Source: Pectobacterium sp. PL152
GTDB taxonomy: Bacteria > Pseudomonadota > Gammaproteobacteria > Enterobacterales > Enterobacteriaceae
Direction: 5' to 3'
Assembly: GCA_021907015.1 (NCBI GenBank)
Contig: CP091064.1
Coordinates: 2,790,001-2,854,000, forward strand
DNA: 64,000 nt
Shown here piece after piece: positions 1 to 11,917 of the stretch. Position numbers and translations under genes: made by a program. The number at the start of each line of letters is the position of its first letter. The stretch's first letter is position 1. The notes beneath the pieces were generated by a model. It had not been told where the DNA came from and ran no database searches. It was given only the letters and a program-made list of their open reading frames with translations.

Positions 1-2
1 CT

Positions 3-1346
3 TCGGTACGGGCGCTGAGTACAGAGCATGGTGTAAGTATCAGTACCGTACAGCAGGCCTACCATCTGCTGGAAACCCGGCAGTTGATTATGCCGCAGCC
101 GCGTTCGGGATATTTTGTCACGCCGCGTAAGGCAACGCCGCCTGTACCCGCGCTAACGCGTCCTGCCCAACGTCCGGTTGAGATCACACAGTGGGAATCG
201 GTACTGGAGCTGGTGAACGTGCGTCTGGAAACGAACGTGCTGAAGTTTGGTAGCGGAATGCCGGATGTAAGCCAGCCGACCATCAAACCCCTGTGGAAAG
301 AGATGGCTCGCCTCTGTCAGTATCAGGATTCCCGCATCTTACAATATGACAGCGTATACGGCGTGCCTGCACTGCGTGAACAGATTGCCCGTCTTACCGT
401 GGACTGCGGCTGCCAGCTGACTCAAGATGACATTGTGGTCACGACCGGATGTCAGGAAGCTCTATTTGTTGCCGTTCGCGCCGTTTGTCAGCCTGGCGAT
501 ATCGTAGCCGTTGAATCACCGGCTTTTCCGGGCACGATGCAGATCCTTCGTGGGCTGGATATCAAAGCGATCGAGATCCCAACTGACTCAGTCACGGGGA
601 TCAGTCTCGAAGCATTGAGGCTGGCGCTGGATCAATGGCCGATCAAAGCCGTCCTGCTGGTACCGAGCTGTAATAACCCGCTTGGCTTCATCATGCCAGA
701 CGCCCGCAAGAAATCGCTGGTGACGTTGGCGCAGCATTTTGATATCGCCATTATTGAAGATGATGCCTACGGGGAGTTGGCCTATGAATATCCGCGTCCC
801 CGCGCGATAAAGTCGTTTGATGAGGATGGGCGCGTGCTGCTGTGTAGCTCGTTTTCAAAGAATCTGGCACCCGGCTTGCGCGTGGGTTGGATTGCCCCGG
901 GGCGTTATCTGGAACGGGTCATCCATACAAAATACATCAGTACGGGATCGACGGTGGTGCAGCCGCAGCTAGCCGTGGCGGAGTTTATTCGTCAGGGACA
1001 CTATCAGCCCCATCTGCGCCGTATGCGCGCCCAGTACAAGGCCAATCTGAGTACGTTTACCTGCTGGGTGCGTGAGTATTTTCCGTCCAATATTTGCGTC
1101 AGTCGTCCGCAAGGGGGATTCCTGATGTGGATTGAACTGCCGGAATATTTTGATTCGCTCAAGCTCACCCGTGAGGTCAGAAAATCAGGCATACAGATCG
1201 CCGCCGGGTCGCTTTTCTCGGCCTCAGGGAAATACCGCAATTGTATTCGACTCAACTATGCCAATCGCTTCACGGAAGAGATGAGGGAAGGGCTGCGTAT
1301 CGTGGGTAATGAGGTTGCGAAGATGATGCATACGCCTCCTGACTAG
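3..1346 (+). CDS. MocR/GntR-type regulator with aminotransferase domain (5' partial)
   Basis: The reading frame is open from the window edge, so the start lies upstream. The first ~40 visible residues are the end of a winged-helix GntR DNA-binding domain (STVQQAYHLLETRQLI, then RSGYFV). The rest is a fold-type I PLP aminotransferase-like domain. Visible landmarks are CNNPLG, EDDAYGELAY and SSFSKNLAPGLRVGW, whose Lys (codon 858-860) is the expected PLP Schiff-base residue. Family knowledge: MocR proteins are transcription factors that bind PLP and usually control a nearby B6, amino-acid or transport gene. The target is not visible here because the upstream neighbour is outside the window. It is convergent with the thi operon. 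I cannot assign a specific member. Confidence 0.85.
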   Translation, partial: SVRALSTEHGVSISTVQQAYHLLETRQLIMPQPRSGYFVTPRKATPPVPALTRPAQRPVEITQWESVLELVNVRLETNVLKFGSGMPDVSQPTIKPLWKEMARLCQYQDSRILQYDSVYGVPALREQIARLTVDCGCQLTQDDIVVTTGCQEALFVAVRAVCQPGDIVAVESPAFPGTMQILRGLDIKAIEIPTDSVTGISLEALRLALDQWPIKAVLLVPSCNNPLGFIMPDARKKSLVTLAQHFDIAIIEDDAYGELAYEYPRPRAIKSFDEDGRVLLCSSFSKNLAPGLRVGWIAPGRYLERVIHTKYISTGSTVVQPQLAVAEFIRQGHYQPHLRRMRAQYKANLSTFTCWVREYFPSNICVSRPQGGFLMWIELPEYFDSLKLTREVRKSGIQIAAGSLFSASGKYRNCIRLNYANRFTEEMREGLRIVGNEVAKMMHTPPD

Positions 1347-1372
1347 AGCGCCCCTGAGAGTGTTAGGGAAGG

Positions 1373-1405
1373 GCCGATACGGGTAAGGATAAGCCCCGTA
1401 TCGGC
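1373..1405. terminator. Strong stem-loop between convergent genes
   Basis: GCCGATACGGG and CCCGTATCGGC form a perfect 11-bp stem around an 11-base loop. It lies between the stop of the MocR-type gene and the end of thiH, which converge here. No clear T-tract follows on either strand, so it may be a weak or factor-assisted terminator or an mRNA 3'-end stabiliser. The rest of 1347-1632 shows no convincing gene. Confidence 0.4.
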
Positions 1406-1632
1406 GGGTTGATGTGCAGAGCCGATGAGTGGCAAACGGCTCCGGCCAGCAAGCTCCGTAACGCTCTGGCCTGCCAACGACGCTACTGTATTCTTCGTCA
1501 CAGACTGTGGCGATAGGCCGAATGTCATGCTGCGCGGCGCTATCCTGAGAATGTTGTCTTCCGTGTAATTCTCATTTTGGCTTGCGAGCCGCATCCCAAA
1601 TCAGGCGTATCGCTGTCTTATCTGCTGAGTGG

Positions 1633-2753
1633 CTATCTGCCTAAATAACCGTCCCAGTCTTTCCATACGGGCTGGAGACCTGCTCGAACGATGGCCTGCG
1701 CCACGTCTTCAGGACGCCGCGAGTCATGGGGTGAAAACTGTTCCAGTTCAGGGTGGTCATCGGCGTAACCACCCGGCTGGGTTTTGGAGAAGGCGCTGAC
1801 GTTGTTAATTGCGATAGGAATGGCATGATCGCGAAAGAACGGTGATTCGCGTGTGGACAGCGATAATTCAATATCCGGTGACAGCAAGCGGAATGCGCAA
1901 ATCACCTGCATGAGCTGCGCTTCATCCATAATCGATGCCGGTTCAATGCCGCCCGCGCAGGGACGCAGGCGCGGGAACGAAATAGAATACCGGCTCTGCC
2001 AGTAGCGTTGTTGCAGGTGCAGCAGGTGTTCCGCCACCATGTAGCAGTCGGTGCGCCAGCTATTGACAGGCCGATTAAGGCACCCAGCCCGATCTTGTCG
2101 ATCCCCGCACGACCCAGTCGATCCGGCGTGGCGAGTCGCCAGTGGAAATCCTGCTTTTGTCCTTTTAGATGGTGCAACTGGTAGGTCGCCGGATGATAGG
2201 TTTCCTGATAGACCATCACGCCATCCAGACCCAGTGCTTTTAATTCGGCGTACTCGTCCTGCGACAAGGGCTGAACTTCAATCATCAGCGAACTGAAGAG
2301 CGGTCGGATCAGTGGAAAAACGCGACGAAAATAATCCATGCCTACTTTACGCTGGTGTTCGCCAGTCACGAGCAACAGGTGTTCAAACCCCAGTTCCTTG
2401 ATAGCGGCGCATTCACGCAGGATCTCTGCTTCATCCAGCGTTTTTCGCTTGATGTGGTTACTCATCGAAAAGCCGCAGTAGGTACAGTCGTTGGAGCACA
2501 GGTTGGACAGGTACAGCGGGACATAGAAGCTTACCGTATTGCCGAAACGCTGGCGGGTAAGCTGTTGCGCCCGTTGCGCCAGCGGTTCCAGATAGGTGCT
2601 GGCGGCAGGTGAAAGGAGCGCCATAAAATCGTCACGCGTCAAGTGTGGCGCAGTGAGCGCCCGTTCAACATCCTGTGCGGTTTTACCGTTGATGCGCAGC
2701 GTCAGGTCATCCCAGTCGAGCTGTTCCCAGACGGTTTGGAAATCGACGTTCAT
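1633..2753 (-). pseudogene. thiH: 2-iminoacetate synthase ThiH (frame broken as sequenced)
   Basis: ThiH is a radical-SAM enzyme that cleaves tyrosine to dehydroglycine (2-iminoacetate) for the thiamine thiazole ring. The N-terminal part carries the radical-SAM cluster motif CSNDCTYCGFS. It reads well to IGLGALIGLS, after which the frame changes; the C-terminal part (WRTDCYMVAEHL to KDWDGYLGR) is in another frame. One missing base at about 2059-2066 explains this, for example an A in a codon pair reading N-S between GLS and WRTD. With the base restored the protein is about 373 aa, close to the family norm. The start overlaps the thiG stop by 4 bp. It is the last gene of the operon. A base-call error is likelier than true loss. 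Confidence 0.85.
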
Positions 2754-3535
2754 CGCTTTGTCCCTTCTGTTTGCCGATGAAGAAAACCGGTGAGCGGGCT
2801 GGTGGCACTGGCGACAAACTGCTTACTTCCCAGACCGGCCTGACGAGCAAGGCCACCTGCCTCGACTGCCAGCCGGAAGGCGCGCGCCATCGCGACGGGA
2901 TCGCGAGCAACGGCGATGGCCGTGTTGACCAGCACGGCATCGGCTCCCATTTCCAGCGCATCGGCCGCCTGGCTGGGTGCGCCAATGCCCGCATCGACAA
3001 TCACCGGAACGCGTGCCTGTTCGATGATGATGCGGAGAAAATCACGCGTTTGTAGCCCCTGATTGGAGCCAATCGGTGCACCGAGAGGCATCACCGCCGC
3101 GCAGCCGACTTCTTCCAGCCGTTTGCACAGTACCGGGTCGGCTCCGCAGTAAGGCAGTACCGTGAATCCTTCTTTTACCAGCTGTTCGGCGGCCTTCAGG
3201 GTTTCGATGGGATCGGGCAGCAGATATTTCACATCGGGGTGAATTTCCAGCTTCAGCCAGCGAGTACCCAGCGCTTCTCGCGCGAGTCGGGCCGCAAAAA
3301 TGGCTTCATCGGCCGTTTTGGCACCTGACGTATTCGGCAGCAGCTTAATGCCGAGCTGGCGTAGCGGGGCGAGAATGGCGTCATTGCCGCCGTTCAGGTC
3401 AACGCGTTTCATCGCCATGGTAACGAGCTGTGAACCGGAGGCCTCGAGTGCTGCCAGCATCAGTTCTGGCGTGGCGAATTTCCCGGTGCCGGTCAGCAGC
3501 CGTGAAGTTAATGTCGTATCGGCAATGTGCAGCAT
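2750..3535 (-). CDS. thiG: Thiazole synthase ThiG
   Basis: ThiG condenses 1-deoxyxylulose 5-phosphate, dehydroglycine and the ThiS thiocarboxylate into the thiazole phosphate moiety of thiamine. The protein begins [20 protein letters not shown] and has the family segments [62 protein letters not shown]. The start at 3535 follows the thiS stop by one base and uses the GGAGG within the thiS 3' end. An upstream in-frame extension would run into thiS and is rejected. The length (261 aa) is near the usual 256. It works with ThiS, ThiF and ThiH encoded beside it. Confidence 0.95.
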   Translation of the reverse strand: MLHIADTTLTSRLLTGTGKFATPELMLAALEASGSQLVTMAMKRVDLNGGNDAILAPLRQLGIKLLPNTSGAKTADEAIFAARLAREALGTRWLKLEIHPDVKYLLPDPIETLKAAEQLVKEGFTVLPYCGADPVLCKRLEEVGCAAVMPLGAPIGSNQGLQTRDFLRIIIEQARVPVIVDAGIGAPSQAADALEMGADAVLVNTAIAVARDPVAMARAFRLAVEAGGLARQAGLGSKQFVASATSPLTGFLHRQTEGTKR

Positions 3536-3536
3536 G

Positions 3537-3737
3537 TCATCCTCCCGCGATTGCCTGAAAAAGCAAAATATCATCACCGTCCTGAACCTGATGCTGTGAC
3601 CAGGTGGCGTGCGGGATAATGGTTTGATTGATGGCCAGCGCCGTGCCGGGCTGGAGCCGGTTTATCTGGCTTAGCAGCGCTTCAACCGTGATGGCCTCTG
3701 GGAATTCAAAGGGCTCATCATTCAGCGTGATTCTCAT
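3537..3737 (-). CDS. thiS: Sulfur carrier protein ThiS
   Basis: This is a 66-aa ubiquitin-fold sulfur carrier ending in the required Gly-Gly (FQAIAGG). The C-terminal glycine is adenylated by ThiF and converted to a thiocarboxylate that donates sulfur to ThiG. The chosen start, [12 protein letters not shown], gives the normal length and overlaps the thiF stop in an ATGA arrangement, consistent with translational coupling. An upstream in-frame start would add five residues and intrude further into thiF. Confidence 0.93.
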   Translation of the reverse strand: MRITLNDEPFEFPEAITVEALLSQINRLQPGTALAINQTIIPHATWSQHQVQDGDDILLFQAIAGG

Positions 3738-4513
3738 GCTGCTCCCCCGCATACCGGGCAGTGGGGCGCGCGCGTGAGCTGGAGCGTGTTCCAGCTCTGC
3801 TGTTTGCCATTGAACATTCTCAGCTTGCCATCCAGCGCAGACGGCATACCGGCCAGTAGCTTTATTGCTTCCAGCGCCTGAAGTGTGCCAATCACGCCGA
3901 CCACTGGACCCAGCACGCCTGCGGTACGGCAGTTGCGTTGTGGTTCGGTCGTATCAGGGTACAGGCAGGCGTAGCAGCCAGAGTGATAAGGCGGCGTGAA
4001 GACCGCGAGCTGCCCGCTGAAACCGACGGCGCTTCCGCTGATGAGTGGCTTGCCTGCGCGAAAGCAGGCGGCGTTAACCGCGTGGCGAGTGACCATGTTG
4101 TCGCTGCAATCCAGCACTAGATCGACGCGGCTAACGTCGCGGTGTAATGCGCCATCGCTGAGCCTCTCAGTAATCGCAATCGCTTCTGAGTTCGGGTTTA
4201 ACGCCTGTAGCTGACGCTGGGCCAGCACGGCTTTGGGCTTGTCGGTATCGCTGGTGCGATACAGAATCTGACGTTGCAGGTTGCTGATATGCAGTGTGTC
4301 ATCGTCGGCAAGCAGCAGCGTGCCGATCCCTGCGGCAGCCAGATAGAGCGACGCGGGTGCGCCCAGCCCACCCAGTCCGACCAGCAGAACGCTGGCGGCT
4401 TTAAGCTTATCCTGACCGTCCGGGCCAATATCTTCCAGCATGAGTTGACGGCTGTAGCGCATGAACTCGCTATCGCTCAGTCCGGCTGGCGTAGAGTGGT
4501 GATGCGTTGCCAT
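3734..4513 (-). CDS. thiF: Sulfur carrier protein ThiS adenylyltransferase ThiF
   Basis: An E1-like enzyme that adenylates the ThiS C-terminus. It shows the Rossmann nucleotide-binding motif (VLLVGLGGLGAPASLYLAAAG), the adenylation residues around RQILYRTSDTDKPK, the DCSDNMVTRH segment, and Cys pairs for structural zinc (CYACLYP, CPVCGG). The start at MATHHHST (4513) is one base from the thiE stop. The ORF could be extended by seven codons into thiE, which I reject. About 259 aa, slightly longer than the E. coli protein. Confidence 0.94.
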   Translation of the reverse strand: MATHHHSTPAGLSDSEFMRYSRQLMLEDIGPDGQDKLKAASVLLVGLGGLGAPASLYLAAAGIGTLLLADDDTLHISNLQRQILYRTSDTDKPKAVLAQRQLQALNPNSEAIAITERLSDGALHRDVSRVDLVLDCSDNMVTRHAVNAACFRAGKPLISGSAVGFSGQLAVFTPPYHSGCYACLYPDTTEPQRNCRTAGVLGPVVGVIGTLQALEAIKLLAGMPSALDGKLRMFNGKQQSWNTLQLTRAPHCPVCGGAA

Positions 4514-4514
4514 G

Positions 4515-7107
<2,593 letters not shown>

Positions 7108-7218
7108 AGCAAGTTCCTGTAAGACGTAAAGGGAAGATTGCTTGTCTGGAGCCCGGAGGGAGTAATAATGATATTGGGCATCAGAGCAGGTATGTAGGAA
7201 TACGCAGCCTTGGGCTCA

Positions 7219-7308
7219 ATGAGGTGCATTACTCTTGTTCCCTTCGCAGGTATTAACCCGATCAGGTTCCGCGGATCCCGAATTAACGGTCTCAGCCTGT
7301 GCGCTCAT
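7219..7308 (-). promoter_or_regulatory. TPP riboswitch (thi box) of thiC operon
   Basis: On the minus strand the conserved TPP aptamer elements appear in order: CUGAGA (7290-7295), ACCUGAUC (7260-7267), GGGUUAAUACC (7249-7259) and the GCGAAGGGAA segment. The ends close a P1 helix: AUGAG plus GCA at 7300-7308 pairs with UGC plus CUCAU at 7219-7228. It lies 112 bases upstream of the thiC ATG. Known behaviour in gammaproteobacteria is TPP-dependent repression of translation and transcription of thiC. Confidence 0.95.
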
Positions 7309-7374
7309 AAGTTTTGTAAAACGATTGATTTCGTAAAACAAAACACGAGCACGCTAGGCACTCCGACAAGATAT

Positions 7375-7393
7375 GCCCGTTTCTTAAACGGGC
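7375..7393. other. Perfect short hairpin in thi leader
   Basis: GCCCGTTT-CTT-AAACGGGC is an 8-bp perfect stem with a 3-base loop. It sits between the proposed thi promoter and the TPP aptamer, and downstream of the rsd stop. It could end rsd transcripts or shield the 5' end of the thi leader. No T-tract follows. Confidence 0.45.
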
Positions 7394-7408
7394 CAATAAA
7401 ACCCCTAC

Positions 7409-7437
7409 ACTGTATGTCGACAAAACGCGGATGTCAA
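7409..7437 (-). promoter_or_regulatory. Probable sigma-70 promoter of thiCEFSGH
   Basis: Minus strand: TTGACA (7432-7437), 17-base spacer, TACAGT (7409-7414). It would start transcription about 90 bases upstream of the TPP aptamer. The -35 is perfect and the -10 is weak. This is an inference from sequence only. Confidence 0.55.
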
Positions 7438-7497
7438 AGCGTGCCGCTTTTGCCTGTACAGCGTGTGGCGATGTTCTTAAATAACGTTAAATGACCA

Positions 7498-7959
7498 CTA
7501 GTTGTCGTAAATCAGACGGATCATGTTGTCTTCTAACGTAAAACGCTCTTCCAGAGCTTCACCGACGCTGGAGAGTGCCTGCTGGAATTTGAGGCAGTTA
7601 TCATGGTCGATAGCCGTCGCCAGATGGTTATCGTAAAACGTCATGATTTGCTGCGTGTTGCTTTGCAGGGCGAAATCGAGCTGGGTGGAAAGCGCTAATA
7701 GTTGTTCGCTGTGTGTCGCTGCTTCATGCAGCATCTTTTCGTATAAATGAAAGTGGCCAGTAGAAAGGTAATCCACCAGATTCTGGCAAAAATTATCCAA
7801 TGCTTCTTCATCCAGAAGAGAAAGCGCTTCCTTTTTCGGCTTGATGCCAACCAGATGATAGTAAGCCACCAGAAGCTGCTTACGCGCTTGTAGCCATTGG
7901 TCGATTAACGCATTATTGCCACCAACGTATTCAGTCAGACTTTGTAGCTGGTTTAGCAT
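7498..7959 (-). CDS. rsd: Regulator of sigma D (Rsd), anti-sigma-70 factor
   Basis: A 153-aa all-helical protein (MLNQLQSLTEYVGGNNALIDQWL to RLIYDN) matching the Rsd/AlgQ family. Rsd binds region 4 of the housekeeping sigma factor and helps shift RNA polymerase to alternative sigma factors in stationary phase. Position between the thi operon and divergently transcribed nudC is the same as in E. coli. About 108 bases separate it from nudC and must hold both promoters. Confidence 0.94.
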   Translation of the reverse strand: MLNQLQSLTEYVGGNNALIDQWLQARKQLLVAYYHLVGIKPKKEALSLLDEEALDNFCQNLVDYLSTGHFHLYEKMLHEAATHSEQLLALSTQLDFALQSNTQQIMTFYDNHLATAIDHDNCLKFQQALSSVGEALEERFTLEDNMIRLIYDN

Positions 7960-8067
7960 TGTTGACTCCGTGAACGGTAAGAAATAACTGAAATCCCAGT
8001 TATAAAACTTATGTAATCACTCTGAATGTAAAATGCCAGTGAAGTGGCAGTGGAGCAATAAAAAGAT

Positions 8068-8850
8068 ATGGAACAGACGCTAAAAGGTGATGAGACCGGC
8101 TGGTGGGTGGTTAGCGATGCGGTACAAATCTGGCTACCCCTGGGAGAATTACCGTGTGGAACGGCGATGAAATGGTCTTTGCAGGGGAAAACGGCTCGCC
8201 AAATCGGCGAATGGCAAGAACAGCCTGTCTGGCTGGTGTGTCAGGGCCGGGATTCCGATATGGCATCGGTTCGCCAACTGCTCGATCAGGACGTGGGCTT
8301 ATTCCAACTGGCGGGGCGAGGCGTACAGCTGGCTGAGTTCTATCGTTCTCATCGTTTTTGCGGTTACTGCGGTCATGAAATGGTGCGGAGTAAAACGGAA
8401 CTGGCGTGCTTATGTCACCACTGCAAAGAGCGCTATTATCCGCAGATTGCGCCCTGCATCATCGTCGCGATTCGCCGTGGCGAGGAAATTTTGTTGGCGC
8501 AGCACAACCGGCATCGCGGGAATATGTACACCGTGCTGGCTGGGTTTGTAGAGGTGGGCGAAACGCTGGAACAGACGGTTGTGCGCGAGGTGATGGAAGA
8601 GAGCCAAATCCAGATAAAAAACCTGCGCTACGTGAGTTCGCAGCCTTGGCCCTTCCCGCATTCGTTGATGATGGCGTTTATGGCTGAGTATGCGGGTGGA
8701 GAAATCAAGCACGACCCGAAAGAGCTGCGTGACGCGGGCTGGTTCCGCTTTGACCAACTCCCGCAGTTGCCCCCGCCGGGCACTGTGGCGCGTCGGCTTA
8801 TCGAAGATACGGTGGTGTTGTGTCGCGCTTATCACGAGAACGAAGGCTGA
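8068..8850 (+). CDS. nudC: NADH pyrophosphatase / RNA deNADding enzyme NudC
   Basis: A 260-aa Nudix hydrolase that splits NAD(H) and removes NAD caps from RNA 5' ends. The zinc site is visible as FCGYCG and CLCHHC, followed by the Nudix box starting [12 protein letters not shown] and ending REVMEESQ. The NudC-specific [11 protein letters not shown] motif follows. The start at 8068 gives the standard length. Confidence 0.95.
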   Translation: MEQTLKGDETGWWVVSDAVQIWLPLGELPCGTAMKWSLQGKTARQIGEWQEQPVWLVCQGRDSDMASVRQLLDQDVGLFQLAGRGVQLAEFYRSHRFCGYCGHEMVRSKTELACLCHHCKERYYPQIAPCIIVAIRRGEEILLAQHNRHRGNMYTVLAGFVEVGETLEQTVVREVMEESQIQIKNLRYVSSQPWPFPHSLMMAFMAEYAGGEIKHDPKELRDAGWFRFDQLPQLPPPGTVARRLIEDTVVLCRAYHENEG

Positions 8851-8998
8851 CGTGGTACTATTTGCGCCATGAATGACTCGCGTACACAACGTACCCGCGT
8901 CATAGCGTATTCGTTTTATAAAGCGTTCGTTTTATAACGCATCCGTTTCATCACATCTATCCGGTGTCGAACCGCCGTGAGGTTGAAAGGAAAAGAAC

Positions 8999-10063
8999 AT
9001 GACTGATCTGAAAAACGATCGCTACTTGCGAGCGTTATTGCGCCAACCCGTTGATGTCACCCCGGTGTGGATGATGCGTCAGGCGGGGCGCTATTTGCCG
9101 GAATATAAGGCAACGCGCGCGCAGGCGGGTGATTTTATGTCGCTGTGTAAAAACGCAGAACTGGCTTGTGAAGTCACGTTACAACCTTTACGGCGCTATG
9201 CGCTGGATGCGGCAATCCTGTTCTCCGATATCCTGACCATCCCTGATGCCATGGGCTTAGGGCTCTATTTTGAAGCAGGGGAAGGCCCACGCTTTCACTC
9301 TCCCATCACGTCTCATGCCGATGTGGTTAACCTGCCGATTCCCGATCCTGAGCAGGAACTCGGTTATGTGATGAACGCGGTGCGGACGATCCGTAAAAAC
9401 CTCGCCGGGGAAGTGCCGTTGATTGGTTTCTCGGGCAGCCCGTGGACGCTGGCGACTTATATGGTTGAAGGCGGTAGCAGCAAAGCGTTTACCGTCATCA
9501 AGAAAATGATGTTCGCTGAGCCTAAAACGCTACACCTGTTGCTGGATAAGCTGGCGGATAGCGTCATTCTTTATCTCAACGCGCAAATTCGCGCTGGCGC
9601 GCAGGCGGTCATGGTCTTCGATACCTGGGGCGGCGCGCTGAGCGGACGTGACTACAAAGAATTCTCCCTGCGGTACATGCATAAGATTGTTGATGGTTTA
9701 CAACGTGAGAACGAAGGCCGTCGCGTGCCGGTGACGCTCTTTACCAAAGGCGGAGGCCAGTGGCTGGAGGCGATGGCAGAAACTGGCTGTGACGCGTTGG
9801 GGCTGGACTGGACGAGCGATATTGCTGACGCACGCCGTCGCGTAGGCGATAAAGTGGCGCTACAGGGAAATATGGATCCGTCGATGTTGTATGCCGATCC
9901 GGCACGGATCGAGCAGGAAGTGGCGTCGATCCTGGCAGGATTTGGACAAGGCAACGGGCATGTTTTCAATCTGGGGCACGGCATTCATCAGGACGTGCCG
10001 CCGGAGCATGCCGGCGTGTTTGTTGAGGCCGTCCATCGGTTGTCTCGCCCTTATCACGCATGA
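8999..10063 (+). CDS. hemE: Uroporphyrinogen decarboxylase HemE
   Basis: HemE removes four carboxyls from uroporphyrinogen III to give coproporphyrinogen III in haem synthesis. The 354-aa protein carries the signature [10 protein letters not shown] near its N-terminus and [16 protein letters not shown] and FDTWGGALS further on. AGGAAAAGAAC precedes the ATG. It is followed 15 bases later by nfi, probably in one transcript. Confidence 0.96.
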   Translation: MTDLKNDRYLRALLRQPVDVTPVWMMRQAGRYLPEYKATRAQAGDFMSLCKNAELACEVTLQPLRRYALDAAILFSDILTIPDAMGLGLYFEAGEGPRFHSPITSHADVVNLPIPDPEQELGYVMNAVRTIRKNLAGEVPLIGFSGSPWTLATYMVEGGSSKAFTVIKKMMFAEPKTLHLLLDKLADSVILYLNAQIRAGAQAVMVFDTWGGALSGRDYKEFSLRYMHKIVDGLQRENEGRRVPVTLFTKGGGQWLEAMAETGCDALGLDWTSDIADARRRVGDKVALQGNMDPSMLYADPARIEQEVASILAGFGQGNGHVFNLGHGIHQDVPPEHAGVFVEAVHRLSRPYHA

Positions 10064-10078
10064 TTCACAGGAGGTGAT

Positions 10079-10768
10079 GTGATTGATACACAACAGCTGC
10101 GGGCTGAGCAACTGGCCCGCGCTTCTGATGTGATTCGGTACGACGATTTACCTTTTGAGCAGCCCGCGTTTATCGCGGGTGCAGACGTTGGCTTTGAGCA
10201 AGAAGGCTCGGTCACTCGCGCTGCGATTGCGGTAATGCGCTATCCTTCGTTGGAGCTGGTAGAATACAAGATTGCGCGTATTAGCACGACGATGCCTTAT
10301 ATCCCCGGTTTTCTTTCATTTCGCGAATGCCCTGGGCTGCTTGCCGCGTGGGAATTGCTTGAACAGAAACCCGATCTGCTGTTTGTCGATGGGCATGGGA
10401 TTTCTCACCCTCGACGCCTTGGCGTTGCCAGCCATTTTGGCCTGCTGGTTGATGTTCCGACGATTGGCGTGGCAAAAAGTCGGCTGTGTGGCCGATTTGA
10501 ACCGTTGGCGGAGAGCGTCGGCAGTCAGCAGCCGTTACTGGACAAAGGCGAACAGATTGGCTGGGTATGGCGTAGCAAAGCGCGCTGTAATCCGCTGTTT
10601 GTGGCGACGGGGCATCGAGTGGGTCAGGACAGTGCATTGCACTGGGTGCAACGTTGTATGCGCGGCTACCGTTTACCGGAGCCGACCCGCTGGGCTGATG
10701 CTGTTGCATCGAATCGTCCCGCATTTGTGCGTTGGCAGCGGCAGCAAGCTGCTAACGTATTGTCGTAA
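10079..10768 (+). CDS. nfi: Endonuclease V (deoxyinosine repair)
   Basis: Endonuclease V nicks DNA near deoxyinosine produced by adenine deamination. The 229-aa protein shows the family motifs AGADVGFE (first catalytic Asp), [10 protein letters not shown] (catalytic Glu) and [16 protein letters not shown] (Asp), then GVAKSRLCG. The start is GTG at 10079, preceded by a strong AGGAGGTGAT; no ATG sits closer to that site. Downstream of hemE as in E. coli. Confidence 0.94.
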   Translation: MIDTQQLRAEQLARASDVIRYDDLPFEQPAFIAGADVGFEQEGSVTRAAIAVMRYPSLELVEYKIARISTTMPYIPGFLSFRECPGLLAAWELLEQKPDLLFVDGHGISHPRRLGVASHFGLLVDVPTIGVAKSRLCGRFEPLAESVGSQQPLLDKGEQIGWVWRSKARCNPLFVATGHRVGQDSALHWVQRCMRGYRLPEPTRWADAVASNRPAFVRWQRQQAANVLS

Positions 10769-10845
10769 AACTTTAGGAATTCAGGCATAGGGCGTCACTG
10801 TGATTTCAGGTACACTGCCGTCCGTCGCTGTTAATGAGCATAAAA

Positions 10846-11436
10846 ATGTTACGTAACCCCATTCATTTACGTCTGGAAAAATTGGCAAGCTGGCAACATG
10901 TCACTTTCATGGCATGTCTTTGTGAACGTATGTATCCCAACTACCACGAGTTCTGTCGTCAAACAGAGTTCGGCGATGCGATGGTTTACCGCCGCATTCT
11001 CGATCTGGTATGGGAAACATTGGTTGTTAAAGATGCGAAGGTTAATTTCGATAGCCAGTTGGAAAAGCTGGAAGAAGCGATTCCCGCTGCGGAAGATTAC
11101 GATCTTTACGGCGTCTACCCGGCTATTGATGCCTGTATCGCGTTGGGCGAACTGATTCATTCGCGTTTAAGCGGTGCAACGCTCGAACATGCAATAGCGA
11201 TTAGCGAAACGTCTATCCGCACGGTTGCCATGTTGGAAATGACGCAGGCAGGCAAAGAAATGACCGACGATGAGCTAAAGGTTTTGCCTGCAATTGAAGA
11301 AGAATGGGACATCCAATGGGAGATTTTTCGTCTGTTGGCGGCCTGTGAAGAACGCGACATTGAGCTGATAAAAGGGCTCCGTTCCGATCTGCGTGAGGCC
11401 GGAAGTAGTAACATCGGGATAAATTTGCATCAATAA
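10846..11436 (+). CDS. yjaG: YjaG family protein (DUF416)
   Basis: A 196-aa cytosolic protein highly similar along its whole length to E. coli YjaG (MLRNPIHLRLEKLASWQHVTFMACLCERMYPN to SNIGINLHQ). The biochemical role is unknown. I chose the ATG at 10846 to match the conserved N-terminus; an in-frame ATG four codons earlier (10834) is possible. Located between nfi and hupA as in E. coli. Confidence 0.9.
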   Translation: MLRNPIHLRLEKLASWQHVTFMACLCERMYPNYHEFCRQTEFGDAMVYRRILDLVWETLVVKDAKVNFDSQLEKLEEAIPAAEDYDLYGVYPAIDACIALGELIHSRLSGATLEHAIAISETSIRTVAMLEMTQAGKEMTDDELKVLPAIEEEWDIQWEIFRLLAACEERDIELIKGLRSDLREAGSSNIGINLHQ

Positions 11437-11640
11437 CGCGATAAAACGTGATTTAAGGCCTGAAATGGCCTGTCTTAAGGCTTCACATTCGCACCCTGTC
11501 TGGTCTACATTTGGGGGGCGTAAAAAAAGTGGCTGTCGGTGCGTGTATGCAGGAGAGTGCTACCACACCCTGAAAAGGGAGATGGCATATCCGTCGCACT
11601 CGATGCTTAGCAAGCGATAAACACACTGTAAGGATAACTT

Positions 11641-11913
11641 ATGAATAAGACTCAACTGATTGATGTAATTGCGGACAAAGCTGATCTGTCAAAAGCACAG
11701 GCTAAAGCAGCTCTGGAATCAACTCTGGCGGCAATTACCGAGTCTCTGAAAGAAGGTGATGCAGTACAATTAGTTGGTTTTGGTACGTTTAAAGTCAACC
11801 ATCGTAATGAGCGCACTGGCCGCAACCCACAAACCGGTAAAGAAATCAAAATTGCTGCTGCCAACGTGCCAGCGTTTGTTTCTGGCAAGGCTCTGAAAGA
11901 CGCTGTTAAATAA
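11641..11913 (+). CDS. hupA: DNA-binding protein HU-alpha
   Basis: A 90-aa nucleoid protein of the HU/IHF family with the DNA-bending arm motif [14 protein letters not shown] and the C-terminus [12 protein letters not shown]. It compacts and bends DNA without strong sequence preference. TAAGGATAACTT precedes the ATG, a good ribosome site. The 204-base upstream region should carry its promoter. A terminator lies just downstream, inside the next gene. Confidence 0.97.
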   Translation: MNKTQLIDVIADKADLSKAQAKAALESTLAAITESLKEGDAVQLVGFGTFKVNHRNERTGRNPQTGKEIKIAAANVPAFVSGKALKDAVK

Positions 11914-11917
11914 GCCC

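Noticed and set aside
1347-1632. 83-codon minus-strand frame between the MocR-type gene and thiH
   Set aside because: No family resemblance, no ribosome site, and it contains the intergenic stem-loop.
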